Assembly (NCBI RefSeq): GCF_900143625.1
Contig: NZ_FRFF01000200.1
Location: forward strand, 23,835-87,834
Length of the DNA stretch: 64,000 nt
DNA from: Nocardiopsis sp. JB363
Lineage (GTDB): Bacteria; Actinomycetota; Actinomycetes; Streptosporangiales; Streptosporangiaceae
Direction of reading: 5' to 3'
Shown: piece by piece, positions 39,496 to 47,866 of the stretch
Numbering within the stretch: the stretch's first letter is position 1
How the letters are laid out: each line of letters opens with the position of its first letter
The notes under the pieces: model-generated
What the model was told of the DNA's origin: nothing
Databases searched by the model: none
The model's input: only the letters and a program-made list of their open reading frames with translations
Translations under genes and position numbers: made by a program

Positions 39496-39966
39496 ATGAG
39501 TACCCTGCTTCGTCGCCGATCCTCCTCCGACCACTCCCGCCCCGCCCAGAACCGCTTCCGGGCCGAGCGACCGAGCCGTGCCGCCGGGCCGGTCCTGGTC
39601 GAGTACCGGGTGATCACCGGCGAGCCCGCACACCTGAAGGTTCTGGCGCGAGCCCTCCGCGAACGGATCGAGGACCACATGGGCCACCTGGGAGAGGTCC
39701 ACTTCCGCCACGAAGAAGACCGCATCCGATGGGTACACCTGTGGCACGACGCCACCGACCTGCGGTCCTTCGTCGAACGGACCCACGACGACCTGCTCGC
39801 CTACCGCCGGGAAAGTGGAACCTTCCCCACCGTGGAGCGCACCCTGTGGTGGTCCACCGCGGGAACGGAGACCACCCTGGATGAGGCGGCCGGTCGGGCC
39901 GTCCACCTGCGCGAGCACGGCCCCCGCCCGCACGCGTTCACGCTGGCGTCCCCGGTGCCGGCCTGA
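39496..39966 (+). CDS. DUF3291-like protein, probable target of the MocR regulator
   Basis: 156 residues. The first about 30 residues are basic and low-complexity. The rest resembles DUF3291: a strand VEYRVITGEPAHLKV, then LWHDATDLRSFVERTHDDLLAYRRESGTFP and LWWSTAGTETTLDEAAGRAVHLREHGPRPHAFTL, like the family's LWW-x-AG and GP-x-x-AFT ending. The fold is likely ferredoxin-like (dimeric alpha-beta barrel type), often small-molecule binding or monooxygenase-like, but no activity is known. ATG at 39496 has GAAGGAG at 7-8 nt. Divergent to the MocR gene, so probably controlled by it. Its 3' end overlaps a convergent hypothetical gene by 29 bp. Confidence 0.75.
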   Translation: MSTLLRRRSSSDHSRPAQNRFRAERPSRAAGPVLVEYRVITGEPAHLKVLARALRERIEDHMGHLGEVHFRHEEDRIRWVHLWHDATDLRSFVERTHDDLLAYRRESGTFPTVERTLWWSTAGTETTLDEAAGRAVHLREHGPRPHAFTLASPVPA

Positions 39967-40267
39967 GCCCGGCAGTTTCCTCCAGGGAGGAGATCCACCC
40001 GTCCACGAAGCCCTCGTGCGCCGACGTCTCCGCCCTCCGCCGCTCCCGCTCACCCTCGACCGGGCAGCGCTCGGCCCTCACCCGATCCAGCGTGAGGGCC
40101 GGAAGCCGTACCGCCAGGGCCCACTCCGTTTCGGTCACCCACCTCAGGTCGCGGCCCTGATCCAGGAACACTTCGGATACCCGCTGGATCCGCCCCAACC
40201 GGGCCCGGTCGACGTCGTCGAGCATCACGTCCACCACGAACGAGTCCTCGAAGAACGCGATCGTCAC
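39938..40267 (-). CDS. hypothetical protein
   Basis: 109 residues from the GTG at 40267: VTIAFFEDSFVVDVMLDDVD, then DLRWVTETEWALAVRLPALTLDRVRAERC and a charged C-terminus. I do not recognise the family. Third-position GC and codon choice are coding-like, and the upper reading frame degenerates just beyond 40310, so the true start is uncertain (the similar-looking sequence KADEAEASIDPR upstream is in frame but has no start codon). It overlaps the end of the DUF3291-like gene on the other strand and lies 140 bp downstream of the enoyl-ACP reductase gene. No function suggested. Confidence 0.45.
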   Translation of the reverse strand: MTIAFFEDSFVVDVMLDDVDRARLGRIQRVSEVFLDQGRDLRWVTETEWALAVRLPALTLDRVRAERCPVEGERERRRAETSAHEGFVDGWISSLEETAGLRPAPGTPA

Positions 40268-40407
40268 CCGAGGGTCGATCGAGGCCTCCGCCTCGTCCGC
40301 CTTACGCCGGTATCGATGCTGACCCGCAGTGGCTCGGGGGATTCCGGCACGAGCAGCCGCCTTGCCGCGTGGGGGATGGGGGACCCTCAGCCTAGCGTTC
40401 GGGTCCC

Positions 40408-41202
40408 TCAGCCGTCCTGGGTCTCGGCGGGGGCCAGGGGGGCGCCCATGGCGTGGTAGCCGCCGTCGACGTGCAGAACGGTGCCCGTGATGGCCCGGGC
40501 GGCGGACGACATCAGGAACAGGGCGGGGCCGGCGACCACCGTCGTGTCCTTGGTGTCCCAACCCAGCGGGGAGTTGTCCCCCCAGGAGTCGGCGATCCGG
40601 GAGAAGCCGGGGATGGACCCGCCGGCGAGGGACTTGATCGGGCCGGCGGAGATCGTGTTCACCCGGATGCCGTCCGGACCCAGGTCACGGGCCAGGTAGC
40701 GGGCCGAGTTCTCCAGGACGGCCTTGGCCGAACCCATCCAGTCGTAGACCGGCCAGGCGACACTGGCGTCGAAGGTCAGCGACACCACACCGGAACCCTC
40801 GGGGGCCCTGGCGAGCAGGTCGCGCATGCCCACGGTCAGGGCGGCCAGGGAGTAACCGGAGATGTGGATCGCCTTGGCGACGTCCTCCCAGTCGGTGTTG
40901 AGGAAGTTGCCGCCCAACGCGGACTCGGGGGCGTAGGCGATGGCGTGCAGCATCCCGTCCACGTGGTCCCAGTGCTCACCGATGGCCTCGGCCGTGGCCT
41001 TGATCTGCTCGGGGTCGGTGACGTCCATCGGCAGCACCGCGACCGGTTCCTTGGGCAACCGCTTGGCGATGCGCTCACAGATGGAGAAGGCGCGGCCGGG
41101 CGGGTTCGTCAGGATGACGTCGTGGCCCTGGTTCATGGCCTCCTCGGCGATCGCGTAGGCGATGGAGGACTGGGTGGTGATACCGGTGATGAGCAGGTTC
41201 AA
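40408..41202 (-). CDS. fabI: enoyl-[acyl-carrier-protein] reductase, InhA/FabI type
   Basis: 264 residues. Short-chain dehydrogenase of the FabI/InhA group, reducing enoyl-ACP with NADH in fatty acid elongation. NAD site LLITGITTQSSIAYAIAEEA; catalytic Tyr-x6-Lys in VYDWMGSAK, with FDAS before it as in InhA; SAGPIKSLAG and the C-terminal GTVLHVDGGYHAMG are diagnostic. The only usable start is a TTG at 41202 (GGGGA upstream), which lacks the short xLLxGKR lead-in that most family members have before the first strand. Upstream in-frame codons have no start. No fabG is adjacent, unlike mycobacteria. Confidence 0.93.
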   Translation of the reverse strand: MNLLITGITTQSSIAYAIAEEAMNQGHDVILTNPPGRAFSICERIAKRLPKEPVAVLPMDVTDPEQIKATAEAIGEHWDHVDGMLHAIAYAPESALGGNFLNTDWEDVAKAIHISGYSLAALTVGMRDLLARAPEGSGVVSLTFDASVAWPVYDWMGSAKAVLENSARYLARDLGPDGIRVNTISAGPIKSLAGGSIPGFSRIADSWGDNSPLGWDTKDTTVVAGPALFLMSSAARAITGTVLHVDGGYHAMGAPLAPAETQDG

Positions 41203-41648
41203 GAGGTCCCCTTGGCGGTTCGGTGGCTGGCAGTGGAAACGTATCGGCGTACCGGCGGTTTTTCAGTCGTGGAAGCCGACAAAGATTCCCACCCCGGCTT
41301 TGGTGACGCGGCCCGCGCCGGTGGAGGGAGAGGCCGGACACACCGGCGAAGCCGCGGTCCGTACGAGTGAGCCAGAAATCCGCGCCGATTCTTTGTGGTC
41401 TTCCACGGGTGACCGGAGGGGTGTGGTGCGGGCAGAGTCGTAAGGGCGCCTCCCTGGCACGGACTCGGGGCGTCCCAGCGGGCTTGGCCGCCGCTGGGGC
41501 GCCCCGTCATCACACGCCCCCGAGTCAGGGGCCTGCTCCCCGAACGAGCCCGTCCCCCGGCCGGCTCACGGACGTAATCCGCACGAATCACCGCGGGTAG
41601 GCTGGCTGCTGGACCACAGGCCCGAGTACACGCGGGAGGCTAGCGGCC
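41203..41648. other. 446-bp intergenic region with a long hairpin
   Basis: No protein gene supported between divergent fabI and the SGNH esterase. The minus-strand promoter of fabI should lie in 41210-41290. A 15-bp stem with a 9-nt loop (41467-41505) stands in the middle, about 145 bp before the esterase start, and TAGGCT near 41596-41601 is a candidate -10 downstream of it. This could hide a small RNA or leader, which I cannot prove. Confidence 0.4.
41467..41505 (+). terminator. free-standing 15-bp hairpin
   Basis: GGGGCGTCCCAGCGG pairs with CCGCTGGGGCGCCCC (one G-U pair), loop of 9 nt. It is as stable as the terminators in this window but follows no recognised gene. It might terminate an unrecognised short transcript beginning near 41350-41450. 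Confidence 0.45.
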
Positions 41649-42995
41649 GTGTCATCACGTGACGGTGAGCCGGACGTGCCCGAAGGGACCCCCGGCCCCG
41701 ATGACGACGGCGCCGCCGAGGAGAACGCTCCCTCCGAGGTCCACGACCTCCCCGAGGTGCCGGGCGCCGGCGCCAACGCCTTCGACATCGAGGACGCCAG
41801 ACCCCCCGAACGCCGTCGTCGTCGCCGTTCCAAGGTCACCGTGGTCGTCGCGGCCGCCCTGGTGATGGTCATGGTCGTCATGGTGGCCGTCCCCACCACC
41901 CGCAACGGGCTCCTGAACCTGTGGTGCGACGTCACCGGCGGGGTCTGCCCCGGTGAGGCGCTGCCACCGATCACCGAGGACGAGGAGATCGACTGGCGGA
42001 TAAGCGTGGAGCCGGACGAGGCCGCGTTGTGGGGCAACTACGTGTCGCTGGGCGACTCCTACTCCTCCGGTGACGGCGCCGGCGACTACGACCCCGAGAC
42101 CGCGGAGCCGGGCGAGTGCTGGCGTTCGGAGAACGCCTACCCCAACCTCATCGAGCAGGAGTTCGACTTCGAGGGCGCTCTGGGGTTCTACGCGTGCAGC
42201 AGCCACCGGGGCGCGCAGATGCTCGAACAGATCGGCACCCCCGAATCCCAGATCGAACGCGTCACCGAGAACACCTCGCTGGTGACCGTGGGCATCGGCG
42301 GCAACGACCTCGGGTTCATCCCGGTACTGCGCACCTGCATCGTGCGCATGCCCCTCTTGGAACGGGGCGGCTGCACCGCCCAGGACGCAGAGGTCGAGGA
42401 GAAGATGGACGAGTTCGAGGAGATCCTCACCGAGGTGCTCACCGAGATCCGTGACCGTGCTCCCGACGCCCGCGTCCTGGTCCTGGGCTACCCGCGGCTC
42501 TTCCCGGAGGAGCCGCCCGGTATGTACTACACGCTCTCCAACAGCGACCAGCTGTGGCTGAACACCGTCGCCGAGCGGTTCAACGACCGCATCCGAGACA
42601 CCGCCTACCGGGTGGACGGCGAGGTCTACGGGTCCCGCCAGGTCGGCAGCGTGGAGTACGTGAACGTGTTCAGCTCGCTGACCGGCCACGAGGTCAGCGC
42701 GGACGACGCCTGGCTCAACGGCATCGTGCTGGGTGAACTGGGCGAGGGACTGAAGGTGGACCGTGCGAGCTTCCACCCGACCGCCGAGGGTCAGCGGTCG
42801 ATCGCCGAGCGGGTGCGCCTACAGATCATGGAGGGTCCCGAACGGGTGCTGTACCAATCCCGGGACCGTCTGGAGAGTGTGACCCCGGAGAAGCTCACCA
42901 GCGAACTCGGAGGCCCGCTGGACCCGGTGCACGTTGAGGGTGAGGGCGAGGGTGACGAGGAGGCCGCCGACGCGGACTCGGGCCCCGAGTCCTGA
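41649..42995 (+). CDS. membrane-anchored SGNH/GDSL esterase-lipase
   Basis: 448 residues. An acidic cytoplasmic N-terminus and a stop-transfer RRRRRRSK precede one helix (about 62-82: VTVVVAAALVMVMVVMVAVP), so the catalytic part should be outside the cell. SGNH motifs: VSLGDSYSSGDGAGDY (nucleophile Ser), VGIGGNDLGF (block III) and KVDRASFHPTAEGQ (Asp-His). Paired cysteines around ECW, FYAC, RTCIV and GGC suit disulfides as in the actinobacterial SEST esterases. Likely hydrolyses ester bonds in lipids or glycans at the surface. GTG at 41649 with GGGAGG 11 nt upstream. C-terminal tail is Glu/Asp-rich. Confidence 0.88.
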   Translation: MSSRDGEPDVPEGTPGPDDDGAAEENAPSEVHDLPEVPGAGANAFDIEDARPPERRRRRRSKVTVVVAAALVMVMVVMVAVPTTRNGLLNLWCDVTGGVCPGEALPPITEDEEIDWRISVEPDEAALWGNYVSLGDSYSSGDGAGDYDPETAEPGECWRSENAYPNLIEQEFDFEGALGFYACSSHRGAQMLEQIGTPESQIERVTENTSLVTVGIGGNDLGFIPVLRTCIVRMPLLERGGCTAQDAEVEEKMDEFEEILTEVLTEIRDRAPDARVLVLGYPRLFPEEPPGMYYTLSNSDQLWLNTVAERFNDRIRDTAYRVDGEVYGSRQVGSVEYVNVFSSLTGHEVSADDAWLNGIVLGELGEGLKVDRASFHPTAEGQRSIAERVRLQIMEGPERVLYQSRDRLESVTPEKLTSELGGPLDPVHVEGEGEGDEEAADADSGPES

Positions 42996-43033
42996 CCACG
43001 TTCCCGAGGCAAGGGTCCGGTACACCGGACCAT

Positions 43034-43074
43034 GAGGGGGCGGGCCAGCGACGTCGTCGACCGCCCCGCCCCTC
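43034..43074. terminator. hairpin between convergent esterase and aminotransferase genes
   Basis: GAGGGG(G)CGGG pairs with CCCGCCCCTC, a 10-bp stem with one bulged G and a 20-nt loop. It lies between the two stop codons. Confidence 0.55.
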
Positions 43075-43082
43075 TCTGATCG

Positions 43083-44357
43083 CTACTTCTTCTCGGCCTT
43101 GAGTTCGGCGATGACCTCGGCGAAGCGATCCAGACCCCAGTTGAGGTCCTCTTCGGAGATCACCAGGGGCGGCGACATCCGCACGGTCGAACCGTGGGTG
43201 TCCTTGACCAGGACCCCGTGCTCGGCGAGCCGCTTGCACAGCTCCTTGCCGGAGGCCAGTTCCGGGTCGACGTCCACACCGGCCCACAGGCCGATGCTGC
43301 GCGCCGCGACCACCCCGTCACCGACGAACTCGTCCAACCTGGTCTTGAGGACCTCGCCGAGCTTGCGGGCGTTCTCCAGGTAGGGACCCTCGCTGAGCAT
43401 GTGCACGACCGTCTCCCCGACGGCGCCGGCAAGCGGGTTCCCGCCGAAGGTGCTCCCGTGCTGGCCGGGCTGGATGACGCCCAGCACGTCCTCGTCGGCG
43501 ACCATGGCCGACACCGGCAGGATGCCGCCGCCCAGGGCCTTGCCGAACAGGTAGGCGTCGGGGACCACCCCGGTGTGCTCACAGGCCCGGATGGTGCCGG
43601 TGCGACCCAAACCGGCCTGCACCTCGTCGGCGATGAACAGCACCCGGTTGTCGTCGCAGATCTCCCGGACCCGGGGCAGGTAGTCGGCGGGCGGCACGAC
43701 CACGCCCGCTTCGCCCTGCACCGGTTCGATGAGCACCGCGACGGTGGTGTCGTCGACGGCGTCCTCGATGGCCTTGGCGTCCCCGTAGGGCACGGAGCGG
43801 AAGCCGGGCGTGTAGGGGCCGAAACCCGTCTTCGCCTCCGGGTCGGAGGAGAAGGAGATGATGGTGGTGGTGCGTCCGTGGAAGTTGGCGCCCGCCACGA
43901 CGATGGTCGCCTGGTTCTCGGGAACGCCCTTGACCTCGTAGCCCCATTTGCGGGCCACCTTGATGCCGGTCTCCACCGCCTCGGCGCCGGTGTTCATCGG
44001 CAGGACCTTCTGCTTGCCGACCATGTCGGCGAGGGCGCTCACCCACGGTGCGAACCGGTCGTTGTGGAAGGCCCTGCTGGTCAGCGTCACCCGGTCGAGC
44101 TGGGCGTGCGCGGCGGCCAACAGGTCGGGGTTGTGGTGGCCGAAGTTCATGGCCGAATATCCGGCCAGGCAGTCGAGGTACCGCTTGCCCTCCACGTCCG
44201 TCACCCAGGAGCCACGGCCCTCGGAGATCACGACGGGAAGGGGGGAGTAGTTGTGTGCGGATCTCGCCTGGGCGAGTTCGATGTGGTCCGCGCTGGAGAG
44301 TGCCTGTCCGTCGGGGTTTCCGACAGAGTCCTGCTGTCCCAGGTTCTGGGTGGCCAT
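43083..44357 (-). CDS. rocD: ornithine aminotransferase
   Basis: 424 residues. Class III PLP aminotransferase that converts ornithine and 2-oxoglutarate to glutamate semialdehyde and glutamate. The sequence follows ornithine--oxo-acid aminotransferase closely: YLDCLAGYSAMNFGHHNPDLL, LPMNTGAEAVETGIKVARKWGY, GANFHGRTTTIISFSSD, EPVQGEAGVVVP, FIADEVQAGLGRTG, LFGKALGGGILPVSA (PLP lysine) and GQHGSTFGGNPLAGAV. Cytoplasmic. ATG at 44357. No arginase or proline gene is adjacent, so the arginine-degradation context is elsewhere. It ends at the shared terminator with the esterase gene. Confidence 0.94.
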   Translation of the reverse strand: MATQNLGQQDSVGNPDGQALSSADHIELAQARSAHNYSPLPVVISEGRGSWVTDVEGKRYLDCLAGYSAMNFGHHNPDLLAAAHAQLDRVTLTSRAFHNDRFAPWVSALADMVGKQKVLPMNTGAEAVETGIKVARKWGYEVKGVPENQATIVVAGANFHGRTTTIISFSSDPEAKTGFGPYTPGFRSVPYGDAKAIEDAVDDTTVAVLIEPVQGEAGVVVPPADYLPRVREICDDNRVLFIADEVQAGLGRTGTIRACEHTGVVPDAYLFGKALGGGILPVSAMVADEDVLGVIQPGQHGSTFGGNPLAGAVGETVVHMLSEGPYLENARKLGEVLKTRLDEFVGDGVVAARSIGLWAGVDVDPELASGKELCKRLAEHGVLVKDTHGSTVRMSPPLVISEEDLNWGLDRFAEVIAELKAEKK

Positions 44358-44726
44358 CTAGCCGCTCCGATCACCATTGACCGATGTCAGACAGTAGATA
44401 CCCACCGTGGGGCCGGGTAGAGCCCCCGCGGCGGGATCCCCAGAATTTGAGCAGATAATCCGGTGAGCACACAAGAGGTGGCCGACATCACCGCGCGGAA
44501 CCGACGCCCGAAACTCACGCGTAACTTATGCCGGTACACCGTCTGAGCGGGACTCTTCCGAGCCCCGGTCACAAGGGGGTCACAGGCATGGTTGCGCAGG
44601 TGACGCGGTACACAGCCCTCACCACGATCAGCTCGGTTTCCGACGGGTACGGTCGCCGTACAGTCACAGCCGCCGCGAGCACCCTTGCCGGGGACGGCCG
44701 TCACACCACGTCAGGGAGGACCAGTC
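44358..44726. other. 369-bp intergenic region between divergent genes
   Basis: No gene supported. It carries promoters for rocD (minus) and the acyl-CoA synthetase (plus). The segment CAGAATTTGAGCAGATAATCC (about 44434-44454) is AT-rich and imperfectly symmetric, as Lrp/AsnC sites are, but the match is weak and I do not assign it. Confidence 0.35.
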
Positions 44727-46388
44727 GTGCCACACGCGTCTTCGGATACCCCTTTCTCCCTCGCGGGACTGATGTCGGCGGTGGCCGCGGCCGTGCCCGA
44801 GCGGATCGCCCTGGTCGCGGGTCCTCGTCGGCTCACCTACCGCGCCCTGGACGAACGTTCCACCCGGCTGGCCCGGCACCTGGTCGACTCGGGTGTGCTC
44901 CCTGGTGAGAACGTGGCGATCCTGTCGTTCAACCGGGCCGAGTGGATGGAGTCGTTCCTCGGTGTGCTGCGTGCCGGCGCGGTGCCGGTCAACGTCAACT
45001 ACCGGTACGTGGCCGGGGAGCTGCGACACGTGCTGTCCGACTCGCACGCGGTGGCACTGATCGCGGAGGACTCCCTGGCCGCGACGGTGACGGCCATCCG
45101 ACCGGACCTGCCGCGACTGCGGCACGTGCTGCTGCTGGCGGACGGGACCGAGCGCACCGCCGACGGGGTGGACTACGAGGCCGCCCTGGCTCCGCGGGTC
45201 GAGGGGGCCGCCGCTCACGAGAGCGCGCTTCCCACCACCGGCGGAGACGACCACTACCTGCTCTACACCGGCGGCACCACGGGCTACCCCAAGGGCGTGC
45301 TGTGGCGGCAGGCCGACGTCTTCCGCGCCGCGGTGGAGCGTCGCTCCCCCGGCACCCCCCGTGCCCGCACCCCCGAGGACGTCGCCGAACGCGCCGTTCG
45401 CTGCTTCCCCCAGCGCATGCTGGTCCTGGGCCCGCTCATGCACGCCGCCGGACAGTGGCACGCGTTGAGCATGCTGCTGTGCGGAAAGCGCGTGGTGCTG
45501 TCCACCGACCGCAGCTTCCGCCCCGACCGCGTGCTGGAACTGGCGCACCGCGAGGGCGTGCACGCGCTCCAGCTGGTGGGCGACGCGATGGCGCGCCCGC
45601 TGGCCAGGCACCTGCTCACCGAGCCCGAGCTGTGTCCCGACCTGACCTCGGTACGTTCGGGCGGTACCCCGTTGACCCCGTCGGTGCGCAACCTGTGGAC
45701 GGCCTGGCGCGAGGACGTGACCCTGGCCGACTCCTACGGGGGCTCGGAGACGGGTGTGTGCGGTTCGGCGACCGCCCCCGACGAGGCGGCCACGGTCGCC
45801 GACGCCGGCGACCGTCGCAGCTTCACCATGGGCGGCAGCATCTCGGTGCTCGACGACGCGTTGCGTCCACTGGAGCCGGGGTCACCGCAGGTCGGACGGA
45901 TCGCGCGGACCGGGCGGATCCCGTTGGGCTACTACAACGACCCCATCGCCACCTCCCGCACCTTCCCCACCGACGCCGAGGGGCGACGTTGGGCGCTGTC
46001 GGGCGACTACGGGACCCGGGCCTCGGACGGTTCGATCGTCCTGCTGGGCCGGGGCAGCGTGGTCATCAACACCGCCGGGGAGAAGGTGTACCCCGAGGAG
46101 GTGGAGGCCGTGCTCAAGGCCCACCCGTCGGTGGACGACGTGATCGTGGTGCCCGCGCCGGACGAGAACCTCGGCCAGCGGGTCACCGCTCTGGTGTCGT
46201 CGGCCCCCGGGTACGCCCCGGACGAGAAGGCGCTGCACGCCCACTGCCGGGTTCTGTTGGCCGGGTTCAAGGTGCCGCGGACGGTGCACTTCGTGGACCG
46301 GGTCCAGCGCACGGCCGTGGGCAAACAGGACTACCGTTGGGCCGCTTCCGTGGCCGATCAGGGTGCCCCCAGCCCCCAGTCGCGGTGA
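44727..46388 (+). CDS. acyl-CoA synthetase (AMP-forming, FadD type)
   Basis: 553 residues. ANL-superfamily ligase that activates a carboxylic acid through acyl-AMP to its CoA thioester. Motifs: P-loop LLYTGGTTGYPKGVLW, the A5-like ADSYGGSETG, the ATP-binding SGDYGTRASDGSIVLLGR, GEKVYPEEVE, and the C-terminal catalytic lysine in RTAVGKQDYRW. Length and the histidine-rich MHAAGQWHAL segment suit a medium/long-chain fatty or other carboxylic acyl-CoA synthetase. GTG at 44727 follows GGAGG by 8 nt; an upstream in-frame start would have no family sequence. A hairpin terminates it. Exact substrate cannot be read. Confidence 0.9.
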   Translation: MPHASSDTPFSLAGLMSAVAAAVPERIALVAGPRRLTYRALDERSTRLARHLVDSGVLPGENVAILSFNRAEWMESFLGVLRAGAVPVNVNYRYVAGELRHVLSDSHAVALIAEDSLAATVTAIRPDLPRLRHVLLLADGTERTADGVDYEAALAPRVEGAAAHESALPTTGGDDHYLLYTGGTTGYPKGVLWRQADVFRAAVERRSPGTPRARTPEDVAERAVRCFPQRMLVLGPLMHAAGQWHALSMLLCGKRVVLSTDRSFRPDRVLELAHREGVHALQLVGDAMARPLARHLLTEPELCPDLTSVRSGGTPLTPSVRNLWTAWREDVTLADSYGGSETGVCGSATAPDEAATVADAGDRRSFTMGGSISVLDDALRPLEPGSPQVGRIARTGRIPLGYYNDPIATSRTFPTDAEGRRWALSGDYGTRASDGSIVLLGRGSVVINTAGEKVYPEEVEAVLKAHPSVDDVIVVPAPDENLGQRVTALVSSAPGYAPDEKALHAHCRVLLAGFKVPRTVHFVDRVQRTAVGKQDYRWAASVADQGAPSPQSR

Positions 46389-46785
46389 TCCACGGGGGAC
46401 TCCCGTGGGTCCTACGGCCCCTTCCCGAGTCATCCCGCGATTCGGTCTCCGAGTCGACATACGACCCAGCAGCCGAAACAGGGTTTCGGCGCCCTCTCGA
46501 CGTCTCCAGGACAGCTCCGGGACGCCTCCCGCCCTCTCCGGCGACGCTAGAATGGCCACACCCGGCCCGGGGCCCGCGGTCCCCTTCCCCCAACGTGCGG
46601 CCGGAGCGACGAACCTCGGCGCGGGATCCGGGATCAGACCGCGACAGCGGCCTTCCTCATGGACCGCGCCGATCAGCACCCCTTTGACCTGTCGGTCCAC
46701 CGTGTGAACGGAACCGACGGCACCATCAGGACGGAGGACGGCGCCCCCTACCCCGGAAGTCCCTTCCGGGACCGCGCCCGACAAT
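46389..46785. other. 397-bp intergenic region with two hairpins
   Basis: No gene supported. The terminator of the acyl-CoA synthetase gene lies at its start. TAGAAT at 46548-46553 is a possible -10 for the next gene. A perfect 8-bp hairpin CCCGGAAG-TCC-CTTCCGGG (46752-46770) ends 15 bp before the popT-type start codon, where a Shine-Dalgarno would be expected but is not visible. Confidence 0.45.
46390..46408 (+). terminator. short hairpin after acyl-CoA synthetase
   Basis: CCACGGG-GGACT-CCCGTGG, perfect 7-bp stem directly after (1 bp beyond) the stop codon. Confidence 0.55.
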
Positions 46786-47712
46786 ATGGCCAACTCAGTA
46801 GGCTCCTACATCTTCAACGCGGTGCGCGGCGGGGCCGTGGGCACCTCCGAAGCACTTCCCGGCATCAGCGGTGGCACCGTCGCGCTCATCGTCGGCCTCT
46901 ACGACCAGTTGATCGGTGGCGCGGGCCACATGGTCAGCGGGATCAAGCGCTACGTCACCGACGTGCCCCGTGGCCGCGGCAAGGACCGCGCCAGGGAACA
47001 GTTCCGTCAGGTGGAATGGTCCGTCCTCGTCCCCGCCCTGGTCGGCATGGCGGTGGCCCTGGTGGGAGCGTTGCTGCTCATCGCCCCGCTGGTCGAGGAG
47101 TACACCCAGTACGCGTACGCGATCTTCTTCGGGCTGGTGCTCGCCTGTCTGTGGATCCCCTACACCGGCGCGGGCAAGTCCTGGAAGGCCGGGCACTACC
47201 TCCTGGCCCTGGTCTTCGCCGTACTGTCGTTCTTCCTGACCAGTCTCCCCGGCGCCAATCTGCCCCCGCACCCGGTGGTGGTCTTCCTCGTCGCCTCGGT
47301 CGCGATCTGCGCGCTGGTCCTGCCGGGCGTCTCCGGTTCCTTCATCCTGTTGGCCGTCGGCCTGTACACCCCGTCCAAGGACGCGTTGGAGAACCTCGAC
47401 TTCGTCTACATCGGTGCCTTCGCCCTCGGCGCGCTCACCGGTCTGGCGCTCTTCGTGAAGGTCCTCCAGTACTTCCTGGAGAACTTCCACCACTTGACCC
47501 TGGTGGTCCTGACCGGCCTGATGGCGGGTTCACTGCGCGCCCTGTGGCCCTGGCAGAGCGAGGACCGGGAGATCCTCGCCCCCACCGAGGTCCCGTTGAC
47601 GGTCGCCCTGATGGTGGCCGGTTTCGCCATCATCGTCGTGTCCATCCTGTGGGAGCGCCGCAAGCGGCTCCAGCGTGAGGTCGAGGCCGGCCACGAGAGC
47701 GTCTCCGTCTGA
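46786..47712 (+). CDS. popT: DUF368 (PopT-type) undecaprenyl-phosphate translocase
   Basis: 308 residues, about eight to nine hydrophobic segments. The DUF368 hallmark appears twice: EALPGISGGTVALIVGLYDQLI (about 23-44) and VLPGVSGSFILLAVGLY (about 178-194), reflecting an internal repeat. Work on other bacteria showed that DUF368 (PopT) and DedA (UptA) proteins flip undecaprenyl phosphate back across the membrane for reuse in cell-wall and glycan assembly; applying that here is inference from family. ATG at 46786 has no clear Shine-Dalgarno and a hairpin close upstream. Terminated by a strong stem just before the thiD riboswitch. Confidence 0.85.
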   Translation: MANSVGSYIFNAVRGGAVGTSEALPGISGGTVALIVGLYDQLIGGAGHMVSGIKRYVTDVPRGRGKDRAREQFRQVEWSVLVPALVGMAVALVGALLLIAPLVEEYTQYAYAIFFGLVLACLWIPYTGAGKSWKAGHYLLALVFAVLSFFLTSLPGANLPPHPVVVFLVASVAICALVLPGVSGSFILLAVGLYTPSKDALENLDFVYIGAFALGALTGLALFVKVLQYFLENFHHLTLVVLTGLMAGSLRALWPWQSEDREILAPTEVPLTVALMVAGFAIIVVSILWERRKRLQREVEAGHESVSV

Positions 47713-47744
47713 CCCTTAGAGTCGTACTCACAACCACATACCGA

Positions 47745-47785
47745 GTCGGGGTCGAGCGAGCGCTTCACAGCGCTCCGACCCCGAC
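47745..47785 (+). terminator. long bulged hairpin after popT
   Basis: GTCGGGGTCG/CGACCCCGAC (10 bp), a 3-nt bulge on the left side, then GAGCGC/GCGCTC with a TTCACA loop. It lies 33 bp after the stop and immediately before the TPP riboswitch; the likely job is to stop read-through into thiD. Confidence 0.7.
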
Positions 47786-47862
47786 GGCGCGGGGTGCCGG
47801 GGAAACGAACCGGCTGAGAGCACACCCGTCGAACCTGCCCTAGTTCGTACTAGCGAAGGAAC
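47786..47862 (+). promoter_or_regulatory. TPP riboswitch (THI element) upstream of thiD
   Basis: The conserved order is present: CGGGGTGCC, then GGCTGAGA (47812-47819), ACCC, GAACCTG (47831-47837), and the closing half with ACTAGCGAAGGA. These match the TPP aptamer core. The AAGGA that serves as thiD's ribosome site is part of the 3' conserved strand, so ligand binding would block translation initiation, the common mode in actinobacteria. Confidence 0.88.
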
Positions 47863-47866
47863 GCCC

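Noticed and set aside
43194..44420. Plus-strand frame of 408 codons opposite rocD
   Set aside because: Gly/Val/His/Asp-rich translation without motifs, a mirror frame of a well-supported aminotransferase.
44434..44454. Lrp/AsnC-like site upstream of rocD
   Set aside because: Only about five of nine positions are symmetric; too weak to claim.
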